Shown here one piece after another: positions 26,344 to 35,265 of a DNA stretch of 64,000 bases. Below the pieces are notes generated by a model. It searched no databases. It was given only the letters and a program-made list of their open reading frames with translations, and was not told the DNA's origin. The translations under genes and the position numbers were made by a program. The stretch is from Gemella haemolysans ATCC 10379. GTDB lineage: Bacteria; Bacillota; Bacilli; Staphylococcales; Gemellaceae. The stretch spans positions 16,804 to 80,803 of the forward strand of contig NZ_ACDZ02000004.1 of assembly GCF_000173915.1 (NCBI RefSeq), written 5' to 3'. How positions within the stretch are numbered: the first letter of the stretch is position 1; each line of letters opens with the position of its first letter.

Positions 26344-27345
26344 ATGGTTAAAACATTAGATAGAACCAAAGACATTTTCTTAGATACAATGCTTTTGGGA
26401 AATGAAATATTAACGAAAAAAATAAAAACAACTAATAAGACTAAAATCACTGTAATCTTAGCTGCTTACAGAAATGTAGGAAGACTGGAAAGTATTATTA
26501 AGGATTTATATAATCAAAGTTTTCAAGAATTTGAAATAATAGTAGTTGATGATCTTTCTGGATCAGAGATTGAAGAAGCGGTAGTTGCATTAGATAATAA
26601 TAAAATTAACTACATAAAAAAACAACTAGGTTCTAACTCTTCAGCAAAAAACTGTGCATTAGATTTTTCTAAGGGGGAATATGTAGTTTTTGTTGAAGAA
26701 AGCTCAAAATTAAAATCTAATTATTTGGAATTATTATTTAATGAAGTATCGCAGAAAAATCTTGATATAGCAATATTAACAAGAAATGGTTATCCAAGTA
26801 TATTAAATGAGACTATATCATCAGGGCAAGATTACCTTATAGAAGAAATTAAGAAATTAAAAAGTGATTTGAATTATAATGTTACTTCTTGTATTTTTAA
26901 GAAAAAATTCTTAGATGTTTATAATTTAAGATTCCAAGAAGATATGTTAGCTTTAGAGAATTTATACTTCAAATTACGTGTCTTTGATGTTGCAGGTAAA
27001 GTAAGTCAAGTAGCAAAAGTAGGTTATAAAGATTTACAAGAAAGTAAATCTGTAAGAAATAATGCAATGATTGAAGCTTCAACAAGAAGAATAATGATTG
27101 CATTTAATAAGATTGAAGAATTTAAACAAAATAAAAAATATGAGGAGAGTTTAAATTTACTTTGTGGATATTTACTTTTTGATGTACTTAGAATGCATGA
27201 AAATATGTCCGAGGAAATAGAGATTTTAGAGCTAATAAAATCAAGAAAAAACTATTTTGATAGTGACACATTCGTAAATAAAACGATGATAGCAATGTCT
27301 CCGATAATGTTTGCAAATCATCTTAACAGAAAGGATAGGAGATAA
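26344..27345 (+). CDS. Family 2 glycosyltransferase
   Basis: This 333-residue protein has a GT-A domain starting at ITVILAAYRNVGRLESIIKD, with FEIIVVDDLSG as the nucleotide-sugar site and SSAKNCALDFSKGEYVVFVEE where the usual D-x-D is replaced by V-E-E-S. The first 35 residues are an extension. The C-terminal third (about 230-333) is helical and not recognised. The next gene starts 2 bases after the stop, so the two products probably act on the same surface glycan. The missing D-x-D could mean altered metal binding. Confidence 0.82.
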   Translation: MVKTLDRTKDIFLDTMLLGNEILTKKIKTTNKTKITVILAAYRNVGRLESIIKDLYNQSFQEFEIIVVDDLSGSEIEEAVVALDNNKINYIKKQLGSNSSAKNCALDFSKGEYVVFVEESSKLKSNYLELLFNEVSQKNLDIAILTRNGYPSILNETISSGQDYLIEEIKKLKSDLNYNVTSCIFKKKFLDVYNLRFQEDMLALENLYFKLRVFDVAGKVSQVAKVGYKDLQESKSVRNNAMIEASTRRIMIAFNKIEEFKQNKKYEESLNLLCGYLLFDVLRMHENMSEEIEILELIKSRKNYFDSDTFVNKTMIAMSPIMFANHLNRKDRR

Positions 27346-27347
27346 TT

Positions 27348-29372
27348 ATGAGGCGAATATTACATAATGTGTTTTCGTATGCGTTCATAGCCTTGTTTAC
27401 AATAGCTTTAACTTGGGCATATGTAGCACCATTTGTGTATGAAAGAATATTAAATCCGTTGGCACTTCTGTTAGGAGTTCCAGTGGTTTTCATACTGTTT
27501 ATTTATGCAGTAAAAAAAGTGTTAGCAACAGATGAAGTTGGATTAAAAAAATATAATCGAATTATTGTGCTAGTATATTTAGTATTTCAGGCGATTATTT
27601 TATCTATGGATACACTAAACTTTTCAGATGGTGCAGAGATAGAAAACGAAGCACACTACATGCTAAACTATGGAAAATTCTCTGGTGAAAGATATTTTTT
27701 AGTTTATCCGAATAATATTACACCGACAATTATTCTATATTGGATATATCGTATAGCTGCATTTCTACATATATCAGAAGTGTGGACATTACATATATTC
27801 TGTTTCTTGGTAACAACGGCGACAATATTTTTAACATATAAGACTGCTGGAAAATTACTTACAAAGCAAAAGCAAACGATAATTTTAGGATTAATGATAT
27901 TATACATTCCTTTCCAAATGTATAGTTTATTTTATTACTCTGATACATTAATGGTAATTATGGTTGCTCTAATAATATATGTTCTTATACCTTCAGATGG
28001 AAGTTTTATCTTTAGAACAAAACATATTTTAGCAGTAGCTATTTTAGTTGCATTTGCATGGAACTTAAGATCTAATATAATTATTATTTTACCAGCGTTA
28101 ATAGTTTACTTACTATTTTTTAAATGGTATAAAAATTTAGTTCTATTATTAGTGACCTTTGGAATTGCATTTGTATTCTTTGGAAAAGGATTCGATATGC
28201 TGTGGGCACACTATGGATTTTGGAAAGATGATGGCTATAAGTTTCCAATGTTGCACTGGGTAATGATGGGAATGAGTATTCAAGGTGGTAGTTATAACTG
28301 GCAGGATTTCCAATTTACTTATCTTAGTCAAAACAAGATGACAGATGATCTAGGTTTATTCTTTAATAGGGTGACTCATAGACCGTTTTTCCTTAATTTA
28401 CTCATGATAGTTCTTAAAATAAGAGGTAATTGGAGTGATGGTACTATTAACTATACGAATGGTACACGTGCACTAAGAGATGGTGATGGCTTCTTATGGC
28501 AACTTTTCTATGGAAGTAATAATAGTTTCTTCATATATCTTTCTCAAATGATGTATGTCGTGATTATCTTTGGTATGGTATATTACATCTATAAACGCAG
28601 AAAAGAGTATATTACTTCATGCTTCTTATTCCAAATTATCATCTTCGGGGTATTTACGTTCCATTTAATCTGGGAAGCTAAACCAAGATATGTTTATGCA
28701 TGGATGCCGATAATTTTTATTTTAGGAGCAAAAGGTATAATACTATTTGCTGAAAGATATGAGACAATCATATTTGATAAGTACAAGAAAAAACTTTATA
28801 TTGCTTTTGGAGTAGTATTTGCTCTTCAAGTAGGAAGTGATAGTTTCTTAAGACCATCTTATTCGATGAACTTAGACTATGATTCACGTGTAATAAATGG
28901 TATTAGTATTTATGCAACGGATAATTATTTAAGAGATGGAATAGTTAGGGTGAATAAAGATACAGAGGTAGAACAAACATTTAAAGCTAATCGCAGCTTT
29001 AATTATGTTCGAGGATATATTTCTTCATATGATGAGAAAAATAATTCGAAGTATAAAGTAGAGATAATAGATAAAAAAGATAATAAAGTTGTAAGAGAAC
29101 ATGAATTTATTTATCGTGAATTGTATTGGGAAGTACCACTACAAACATATACTCTTCGTTGGTATTTCAATGATCTTCCGGCAGGAGACTACAGTGTGAA
29201 ATTCTCACAAGTAGAAAGTGATAATAATGGAAGCATAGTAATTTCTAGTGTACCAAATGAAATGATTGATATGTATGAAGCTGGTAAATTATATATTAAC
29301 GGTGCTGATCAAAATAAAAAAGATTTATCATTACAAATAGGACATAGATACCAAAAACTTTGGTGGTATTAA
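27348..29372 (+). CDS. Polytopic GT-C type glycosyltransferase-like membrane protein
   Basis: This 674-residue protein has about twelve membrane segments up to residue 500 and an extracytoplasmic C-terminal domain (about 505-674). The first loop contains NFSDGAEIENEAHYMLNYG, with acidic residues placed as in the PMT/ArnT superfamily, which uses lipid-linked sugar donors outside the membrane. It is coupled to the upstream family 2 enzyme, which could make that lipid-linked donor. The acceptor (wall polymer, lipoteichoic acid or protein) cannot be told. Confidence 0.78.
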   Translation: MRRILHNVFSYAFIALFTIALTWAYVAPFVYERILNPLALLLGVPVVFILFIYAVKKVLATDEVGLKKYNRIIVLVYLVFQAIILSMDTLNFSDGAEIENEAHYMLNYGKFSGERYFLVYPNNITPTIILYWIYRIAAFLHISEVWTLHIFCFLVTTATIFLTYKTAGKLLTKQKQTIILGLMILYIPFQMYSLFYYSDTLMVIMVALIIYVLIPSDGSFIFRTKHILAVAILVAFAWNLRSNIIIILPALIVYLLFFKWYKNLVLLLVTFGIAFVFFGKGFDMLWAHYGFWKDDGYKFPMLHWVMMGMSIQGGSYNWQDFQFTYLSQNKMTDDLGLFFNRVTHRPFFLNLLMIVLKIRGNWSDGTINYTNGTRALRDGDGFLWQLFYGSNNSFFIYLSQMMYVVIIFGMVYYIYKRRKEYITSCFLFQIIIFGVFTFHLIWEAKPRYVYAWMPIIFILGAKGIILFAERYETIIFDKYKKKLYIAFGVVFALQVGSDSFLRPSYSMNLDYDSRVINGISIYATDNYLRDGIVRVNKDTEVEQTFKANRSFNYVRGYISSYDEKNNSKYKVEIIDKKDNKVVREHEFIYRELYWEVPLQTYTLRWYFNDLPAGDYSVKFSQVESDNNGSIVISSVPNEMIDMYEAGKLYINGADQNKKDLSLQIGHRYQKLWWY

Positions 29373-29421
29373 TGAAATAGTGGACAAAGAAGTTTTGTAA
29401 TTTTGAATCAGAATAATATGA
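29373..29421. other. Start of the intergenic region 29373-29847
   Basis: The 475-base gap before yheA is made up mostly of two copies of the dispersed repeat (C and E) and a short promoter region for yheA; no gene is seen. Confidence 0.5.
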
Positions 29422-29600
29422 GTGCTGACCAAAAAAGGTCCTAAAATTTAACAAAGTTCATATGAGAACTCATAGACACAGTGGTTTATTGATATCTAAA
29501 TTCGCTTTATAAAAGCTTTTTAGATATCTAATAAACTGTGTGGGGGTGACTCGACAAAATCGATTTCTCCAAAATCACAATTTTTGAGTCACTCCCTTTC
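29422..29600 (+). repeat. Dispersed intergenic repeat, copy C (best copy)
   Basis: The copy begins AGTGCTGACC and ends GAGTCACTCC, imperfect inverted termini. A central palindrome pairs GTTTATTGATATCTAAA with TTTAGATATCTAATAAAC, and a second hairpin pairs GTGACTC with GAGTCAC. Copies A, B, F and G match over most of its length. It resembles a MITE or a structured intergenic element; I do not recognise it as BOX or RUP. Confidence 0.8.
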
Positions 29601-29688
29601 TTCATATTTAAGAATAAGGGTGGATTTTAATTTAAGTTTAGCTATAGTATAAGGTTAACATAAAGTAGGGAATATATAATATAAATAT

Positions 29689-29750
29689 GAGAGTAATTCG
29701 ACAAAATCGACTTCTCAAAAATTTTAATTTTTGAATCACTCTCTTTCTCC
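29689..29750 (+). repeat. Partial copy (E) of the dispersed repeat
   Basis: Only the right-hand hairpin is present: GAGAGTAATTCGACAAAATC to TTTTTGAATCACTCTC. It sits about 100 bases upstream of yheA. Confidence 0.7.
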
Positions 29751-29847
29751 AAATAACATAGCATAGTTCTAATTTGCAAACGATTTATTGTCAAAGAAGG
29801 TAAAACTATGTTATAATTAGAATACAACATAAAAGGAGCAAATAATT

Positions 29848-30201
29848 ATGGTAAATATTTATGATAAAGCAAATGAATTTGAAAGAGCATTAAGAGAATC
29901 TGATGAGTATAAAGCATCATTAGCTGCATCTGAAGAATTATACGCAGATGAAGAAGCTAATGCTTTATATACAGAATTCGTATCTAAACAAAAAGATTTA
30001 ATGGAGTCTGCTCAAGCAGGAAATGAACCTACAGAAGAAGAATTATCAGTATTTGAAGAAATTCAACAAAAATTATTAGAAAATGCTAAATTCTTAGAGT
30101 TTGTACAAACTCAACAAAAACTACAATTTTTAATTGAAGACTTAAACAAAGTAATGTACAAACCTCTAGATGAACTTTTCGAAAAATACGGAAACAAATA
30201 G
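29848..30201 (+). CDS. yheA: YheA/UPF0342 (YlbF-YmcA superfamily) protein
   Basis: This 117-residue all-helical acidic protein matches Bacillus YheA in length and ends in the conserved LNKVMYKPLDELFEKYG. Relatives YlbF and YmcA act in an RNA-processing/competence complex; YheA's own role is unknown. AAAGGAGC precedes the ATG. It is a single gene. Confidence 0.9.
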   Translation: MVNIYDKANEFERALRESDEYKASLAASEELYADEEANALYTEFVSKQKDLMESAQAGNEPTEEELSVFEEIQQKLLENAKFLEFVQTQQKLQFLIEDLNKVMYKPLDELFEKYGNK

Positions 30202-30211
30202 AATAAGATTT

Positions 30212-30248
30212 AACACGAAGTATTAGATATTTTCTGATACTTCGTGTT
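30212..30248 (+). terminator. Terminator-like hairpin after yheA
   Basis: AACACGAAGTAT (30212-30223) pairs with ATACTTCGTGTT (30237-30248). Confidence 0.75.
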
Positions 30249-30257
30249 ACTATTTAA

Positions 30258-30292
30258 AAATCACCTAGGAAATTAATTTTCTAGGTGATTTC
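30258..30292 (-). terminator. Terminator of the metE operon
   Basis: AAATCACCTAG and CTAGGTGATTT form an 11-bp stem; on the minus strand it is followed by T-rich sequence after the MTHFR fusion gene. Confidence 0.8.
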
Positions 30293-30310
30293 TATATATA
30301 CATTTAACTT

Positions 30311-32152
30311 TTATTTATCTTTATTTTCTTCAACATAATCTATTAATTCTAATGTAAGATCATATCTAAAGAATGGTGTTATTAGGTAAATTCCTTTGAA
30401 GTGTTTTAAAGCAACATCAAGTAACTTTTTACTTTCTTCTAAAGCAATTTTTTGACAAAGTTCTTTGTCATCTTTTACTTCTTCTAGTTTTGCTAAGAAT
30501 TCTTCTGATAACTTGATACCAGGTACCTCATTGTGTAGGAATACAGCATTGTTGTAGCTTGTAATTGGCATTATACCAACGAAGAATGGAGTATCTGGAT
30601 AATCAGCAGCAAATTCTGCTAATTGCTCAATTTTTTCAGCTTCAAAGACAGGTTGTGTAATAAAGTAATCGGTACCTGCTTTAATTTTCTTCTCAACTAG
30701 ACGTTTTGTTTTACTTAAGTCGCGAACATTTGGATTATAAGCAGCAGCAACTGTGAAGTTTGTAGTCTTTTTCAGAGAAGCTCCATTATATCCAAGTCCT
30801 TCATTAAGTTGTTTAATGAAAGGAATTAATTTAAGACTAGTCATATCATAGACACTAGTTGCTCCAGGGAAGTCACCAAGTTTACTTGGATCTCCAGTAA
30901 GAGCAAGGACATTATTAATTCCAAGAAGATCAAATCCCATTAAGCGAGATTGTAATCCGATAAGATTGTGATCACGACATGTTAAATGTAGAAGTGTAGG
31001 GGTAGAAATGTGCTCTTTAAGTAACGTAGCAGCAGCTAAATTACAAATTCGAGTGCTAGCTAAAGAATTATCTGCTAAAGTTATAGCTTCGATATTCTTT
31101 TTATCTATCGCTTTTGCACCTTCTATAAATTTATCTACATTTAAATGTTTAGGTGGATCTAGTTCAGCTATTATTGTTACTTGTTTTTTCACTTTATCAA
31201 CAATTGTTGGTTCGTTATGAGCAACCCTTACAAGCTCTTCCTCGGCCGGTAAAGGTGTGATAATTTTTCTTTTAACAGGTTTAAGATCTTTAATTCCTTT
31301 TTTAATAGCACGAATATGCTCAGGAGTAGTTCCACAGCAACCGCCTATTAATCTTACACCTTCTTCTACAAGTAACTTAGCACTTTGTTCGAAGTAAGCT
31401 GAATTTTTTCTAAAACGGTATTCATTACCATTAATAGTTTGTGTTAACTGTAATAAGCTGGCATTAGGATAAGCTGACAGGTAGCTTTGTGCAAATAATG
31501 GAACTTGTTTTAAACTTTTTATCATATGATAAGGACCAAGATGGCAGTTTAAACCAACGATATCAGCACCTAAGTTAACAAGGGTACTTAGAGCATCAGT
31601 TACTTTTTCCCCATTTTGAGTTATACCTGCTTCTAATAATGAAATATTAGTAATAATAGGTAAGTCAGTTAATTTTCTAGCTTCAGTTAATACAGCACGA
31701 ATTTCTTCTTGATCATAGTAAGTTTCAAAGAGTAATGCATCAACTTTATTTGTTGATAATAATACTTTAACTTGATCGATTGTTTCATTGACAATTGTTT
31801 CTAATGATAGTTCACATTCACGAAGTCCTCTAATAGCTCCAATAGTACCGAAAACAAAAGTGTTTTCTCCAGCAGCTTTACGAGCTATTTCAGCAGCGCG
31901 AATATTAATTTCTTCAAACTTGTCTTCATAACCATAAGTTTTTAGCTGACATTTTTTTGCAGCATAAGTATTTGTTTGAATTATATCTGCTCCAGCTTCG
32001 ATATAAGCCTTATGAATTTTCTCTACAGAATCCGGATTAGAGATATTATTATATTCATGACAACTTTCCAATCCATTACTATAGAGAGCTGTACCCATAG
32101 CTCCATCAGCTACGAGTACATTTTGTTCTAATCTCTCTAGTAAGTTTCTCAT
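30311..32152 (-). CDS. Bifunctional homocysteine S-methyltransferase/methylenetetrahydrofolate reductase
   Basis: This 613-residue fusion has an N-terminal homocysteine methyltransferase domain (about 1-290) with the zinc-binding GGCCGTTPEHI and its remote Cys in GLNCHLGP, and a C-terminal MetF domain (about 325-610) with ITLADNSLASTRI, LLHLTCRDHNLIGLQS and YFITQPVFEAEKIEQL. The second half makes 5-methyltetrahydrofolate. The first half is the BhmT-like domain, as in Bacillus YitJ. It lies 9 bases downstream of metE, which uses the methyl-folate, so the operon remethylates homocysteine to methionine. Confidence 0.94.
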   Translation of the reverse strand: MRNLLERLEQNVLVADGAMGTALYSNGLESCHEYNNISNPDSVEKIHKAYIEAGADIIQTNTYAAKKCQLKTYGYEDKFEEINIRAAEIARKAAGENTFVFGTIGAIRGLRECELSLETIVNETIDQVKVLLSTNKVDALLFETYYDQEEIRAVLTEARKLTDLPIITNISLLEAGITQNGEKVTDALSTLVNLGADIVGLNCHLGPYHMIKSLKQVPLFAQSYLSAYPNASLLQLTQTINGNEYRFRKNSAYFEQSAKLLVEEGVRLIGGCCGTTPEHIRAIKKGIKDLKPVKRKIITPLPAEEELVRVAHNEPTIVDKVKKQVTIIAELDPPKHLNVDKFIEGAKAIDKKNIEAITLADNSLASTRICNLAAATLLKEHISTPTLLHLTCRDHNLIGLQSRLMGFDLLGINNVLALTGDPSKLGDFPGATSVYDMTSLKLIPFIKQLNEGLGYNGASLKKTTNFTVAAAYNPNVRDLSKTKRLVEKKIKAGTDYFITQPVFEAEKIEQLAEFAADYPDTPFFVGIMPITSYNNAVFLHNEVPGIKLSEEFLAKLEEVKDDKELCQKIALEESKKLLDVALKHFKGIYLITPFFRYDLTLELIDYVEENKDK

Positions 32153-32161
32153 ATGAACCTC

Positions 32162-34402
32162 CTATTTAGCGGCAAGTTCATTTCTAATTTCTTTAGTTAC
32201 CTCAACTAAAACTTCTAATGCTTCAATAGTTTCTTTTTCAGCACGAGTTTTTAATCCACAGTCAGGGTTAATCCAGAATTGCTCAGTAGATAGTTTTTGA
32301 AGTGGACGTAAGATGTTTGTACGAACTTCTTCTTTAGAAGGTACACGAGGAGAGTGAATGTCGTAAACTCCTAGACCAATACCTAAAGGATAGATTGCAG
32401 TTTCGAATGCAGAGATTAATTCTCCGTGACTTCTACTAGTTTCGATAGAAATAACGTCAGCGTCTAATGCACGGATAGAATCGATAATTTCATCGAAGTT
32501 AGAATAACACATATGTGTGTGAATTTGTGTATCATCTTGAACTGATGAAGTAGCTAGACGGAATGAGAATACTGCTTCTTCAAGATATTTTTCTTTTTTG
32601 TTATCTCTTAGAGGTAATCCTTCACGGATAGCTGGTTCGTCAACTTGGATAATTGTAATTCCAGCTTTTTCTAAAAGTTCAATTTCATTTTTAAGAGCGA
32701 TAGCTATTTGGTTGAAGATTTCTGCTTTAGGAATATCAGTTCTTTCGAATGACCAGTTTAGAATTGTAACTGGTCCAGTTAACATACCTTTAACAGGACG
32801 GTTAGTTAAGCTTTGAGCATAGGCAGTTTCTTTAACTGTAACAGCTTCTACGTGTTTTACATCTCCGTAAATGATTGGTGGTTTAACCCCACGAGAACCG
32901 TATGATTGAACCCAACCGAATTTAGTAGATGCAAATCCAGCGAAACGTTGTCCGAAGAATTCAACCATGTCTGTACGTTCGAACTCACCGTGAACTAATA
33001 CGTCGATATCAAGATCTTCTTGGATTTTAATCCAACGAGCGATTTCTTCTTCGATGAATTTTTCATATGCTTCATTAGATAGTTCACCTTTTTTCCATAG
33101 AGCACGTTGTAGACGTACTTGTTTAGATTGAGGGAATGATCCGATTGTAGTAGTTGGTAATAATGGTAAGTTGTATTTTTTATTTTGAACTTCACGACGA
33201 ACTTTGTAATCAGATGGACGAGTAGAACGAACATTTTCACTTGATTCTAATTCAAGGTTTCTGAAGTCAGCATTTTGTAGTTTGTTGAAGTCTTCAACGT
33301 GTTTTTGGTATGCTGCATCTTCTTTACCATCTAATTTGCTAGCTAGTAAGTTAAGCTCTACTAATTTTTGATCAGCAAATGCTAAACCGTTTAATAATGT
33401 TTCTTCTAATTCAGTTTCGTTTTTAGTTGTTACTGGTACGTGTAGTAATGAACATGAAGGTTGAATTACTAATTCAGCAACATTGGCTTTAATTTCTTCT
33501 AATAATGCAGAACTATCTTCGAAATCATTGCTCCATACGTTACGCCCATCAACAACCCCAGCAAATACTTCTTTATCTTTGAATAAACCAGCTTTTACAT
33601 TAGCTAAGTTTTCTTCTCTTCCGTGAACGAAGTCTAAACCGAAAGCTACTGGTAAATCAACAAGTTTTTCAGCTTCTACTAAAGCTTCAAAGTAAGTTTG
33701 GAAGATGAATTTAGCATCTACTTCGTTGTTGAAGTGGTTGTATACTTTGTGAGCTAATTCTACATAGTTTCTACCTTCATCAGTAACAAAGATTGGCTCA
33801 TCTACTTGGATGTAAGAAGCACCAGCTTCAGCTAATTCTTTGAATACTTGAGTGTAAAGTGGAACTAATTTATCTACAGCTTTTTCAAATTCTCCTTCAG
33901 CTAGACCACTAGATAAAGCAACATATGTAATTGGTCCAGTGATTACTGGTTTAGCTTTATCTCCTACGATTTCTTTTGCTTCTTTATATAAGTCTAATAG
34001 ACGAGTATTGTTTAATTTAGGGTTAACATTTTCCCATTCTGGTACGATGTAGTGGTAGTTAGTGTTAAACCATTTTTTAAGTGCAGATGCAACATTATCT
34101 TTGTTACCACGAGCGATATCGAAGAATAAGTCTACATCAACTTCTCTTCCTTCGAAACGTTGTGGAATAACGTTGAATTGAACTGATAAATCTAAAATGT
34201 GATCATAAAGTGAGAAATCACCAACTGGGATAAAATCTAATCCAGCATTTAATTGTTTCTCGATATAAAGACGACGAAGTTTTCCTGCTTCTTCAAATAA
34301 CTCATTTTGACGAACTGTACGAGCCCAGTATCCTTCAATTAATTTTTTCCATTCTCTTTTTTCCCCTAAACGTGGGTATCCTAAACTTGATATTTTTGTC
34401 AT
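32162..34402 (-). CDS. metE: Cobalamin-independent methionine synthase
   Basis: This 746-residue enzyme shows the start [19 protein letters not shown], the [14 protein letters not shown] site in the N-terminal barrel, [10 protein letters not shown] beginning the catalytic barrel, [16 protein letters not shown], and the zinc ligands in HTHMCYSNF and NPDCGLKTR. It transfers a methyl group from 5-methyltetrahydrofolate to homocysteine. A TCCTCC (minus-strand AGGAGGAA) gives a strong RBS. Expression is behind two T-box leaders. Confidence 0.97.
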   Translation of the reverse strand: MTKISSLGYPRLGEKREWKKLIEGYWARTVRQNELFEEAGKLRRLYIEKQLNAGLDFIPVGDFSLYDHILDLSVQFNVIPQRFEGREVDVDLFFDIARGNKDNVASALKKWFNTNYHYIVPEWENVNPKLNNTRLLDLYKEAKEIVGDKAKPVITGPITYVALSSGLAEGEFEKAVDKLVPLYTQVFKELAEAGASYIQVDEPIFVTDEGRNYVELAHKVYNHFNNEVDAKFIFQTYFEALVEAEKLVDLPVAFGLDFVHGREENLANVKAGLFKDKEVFAGVVDGRNVWSNDFEDSSALLEEIKANVAELVIQPSCSLLHVPVTTKNETELEETLLNGLAFADQKLVELNLLASKLDGKEDAAYQKHVEDFNKLQNADFRNLELESSENVRSTRPSDYKVRREVQNKKYNLPLLPTTTIGSFPQSKQVRLQRALWKKGELSNEAYEKFIEEEIARWIKIQEDLDIDVLVHGEFERTDMVEFFGQRFAGFASTKFGWVQSYGSRGVKPPIIYGDVKHVEAVTVKETAYAQSLTNRPVKGMLTGPVTILNWSFERTDIPKAEIFNQIAIALKNEIELLEKAGITIIQVDEPAIREGLPLRDNKKEKYLEEAVFSFRLATSSVQDDTQIHTHMCYSNFDEIIDSIRALDADVISIETSRSHGELISAFETAIYPLGIGLGVYDIHSPRVPSKEEVRTNILRPLQKLSTEQFWINPDCGLKTRAEKETIEALEVLVEVTKEIRNELAAK

Positions 34403-34453
34403 TATTTTTTCCTCCTGAAATTTTCTCTTTTTGTGTATATTGAATTATAAAAA

Positions 34454-34738
34454 TAAAAAACGCCCTTAAACAATATCTAATATTGTCTAAGGACGTGCGT
34501 TTTATACGTGGTACCACCTTATTTTATGGAAAATCTAAAATGATAAAATGAATTTTTTAGTTTTCCACCTCATTAAAATTTTAACGCTATTTTCTGCGTA
34601 ATTATCTAACAGCTGCTCGATAATTAAAACTCAAAGACCATCTTCAAAAAAACTCATTAATCTCTTTTCAGCTACCGAGACTCTCTGGTGTAAATCCTTT
34701 TTTCTACTCATCTTATCCATGTAATAATATATTAATTT
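34454..34738 (-). promoter_or_regulatory. T-box riboswitch, promoter-proximal to metE (second of two)
   Basis: On the minus strand the leader carries a stem I with AGAGAGTCTCGGTAGCTGA, a GAAGATGGTC segment whose ATG is a plausible Met specifier, and the T-box AAGGTGGTACCACG (34508-34521), which pairs with the uncharged tRNA end. The terminator is ACGCACGTCCTTAGACAATA with its partner ending in GGGCGT and a T-run (34454-34500). Uncharged tRNA-Met would allow read-through into metE. Confidence 0.9.
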
Positions 34739-34770
34739 GTAAAAATATTTTTTATTCAGTCTTAAATACG

Positions 34771-35019
34771 ACAAAAGGGTAGTAACACAAGGGACGAAAT
34801 GACCGTGTTACCACCCAATTTTATAATCTTAAAATAAATTTTAATCTTACCTCAATGATTATTAACGGTTATCAACCGGAACTAACTTATATATACTCAT
34901 TAGTTCAGCTCTGTGACCATTTACAATACACTCAAATCCTTTTTTTCACCAACCAAAAGGTCTCTAATAATTAAGAAATATTGCTCTTCACTTCTTCGCT
35001 TTTTAAAACTGTTAAAGAA
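34771..35019 (-). promoter_or_regulatory. T-box riboswitch, upstream copy in the metE leader (first of two)
   Basis: A second complete T-box leader precedes the first: stem I region with ATTAGAGACCTTTTGG and GGTCACAGAGCTGA, with an ATG (TAAATGGTC) at the likely specifier, then GGGTGGTAACACGG with TCGTCCC. Its terminator pairs the T-box with TTGTGTTACTACCC and ends in TTTTG. The T-box core is GGTGGTAACAC, a departure from the usual GGTACC. Confidence 0.85.
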
Positions 35020-35048
35020 ATATTAACATAAGATATTTTCTTTGTCAA
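35020..35048 (-). promoter_or_regulatory. Promoter of the tandem T-box-metE operon
   Basis: On the minus strand: TTGACA (35043-35048), 17 bases, TAATAT (35020-35025). Transcription would start just before the first T-box. The remaining 35049-35265 is AT-rich with no evident gene. Confidence 0.75.
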
Positions 35049-35265
35049 CACTTTTTAGTAAAAAAATTAAAAACTTTTTTCGAAATTGTCAGAAATCTAA
35101 TTTAAACCATATATATTAGTATATTTTTAAAATAATTATTTTATAATATCTATTTAAGAAATATTTAAACATTTACTAATAGTTAGTTAATATCTATAAG
35201 GTATACTGTATTCATCAAACAAAAAGTTTTGGTAATAAAGTATTAATAAGAGGAGAAAAATACAA

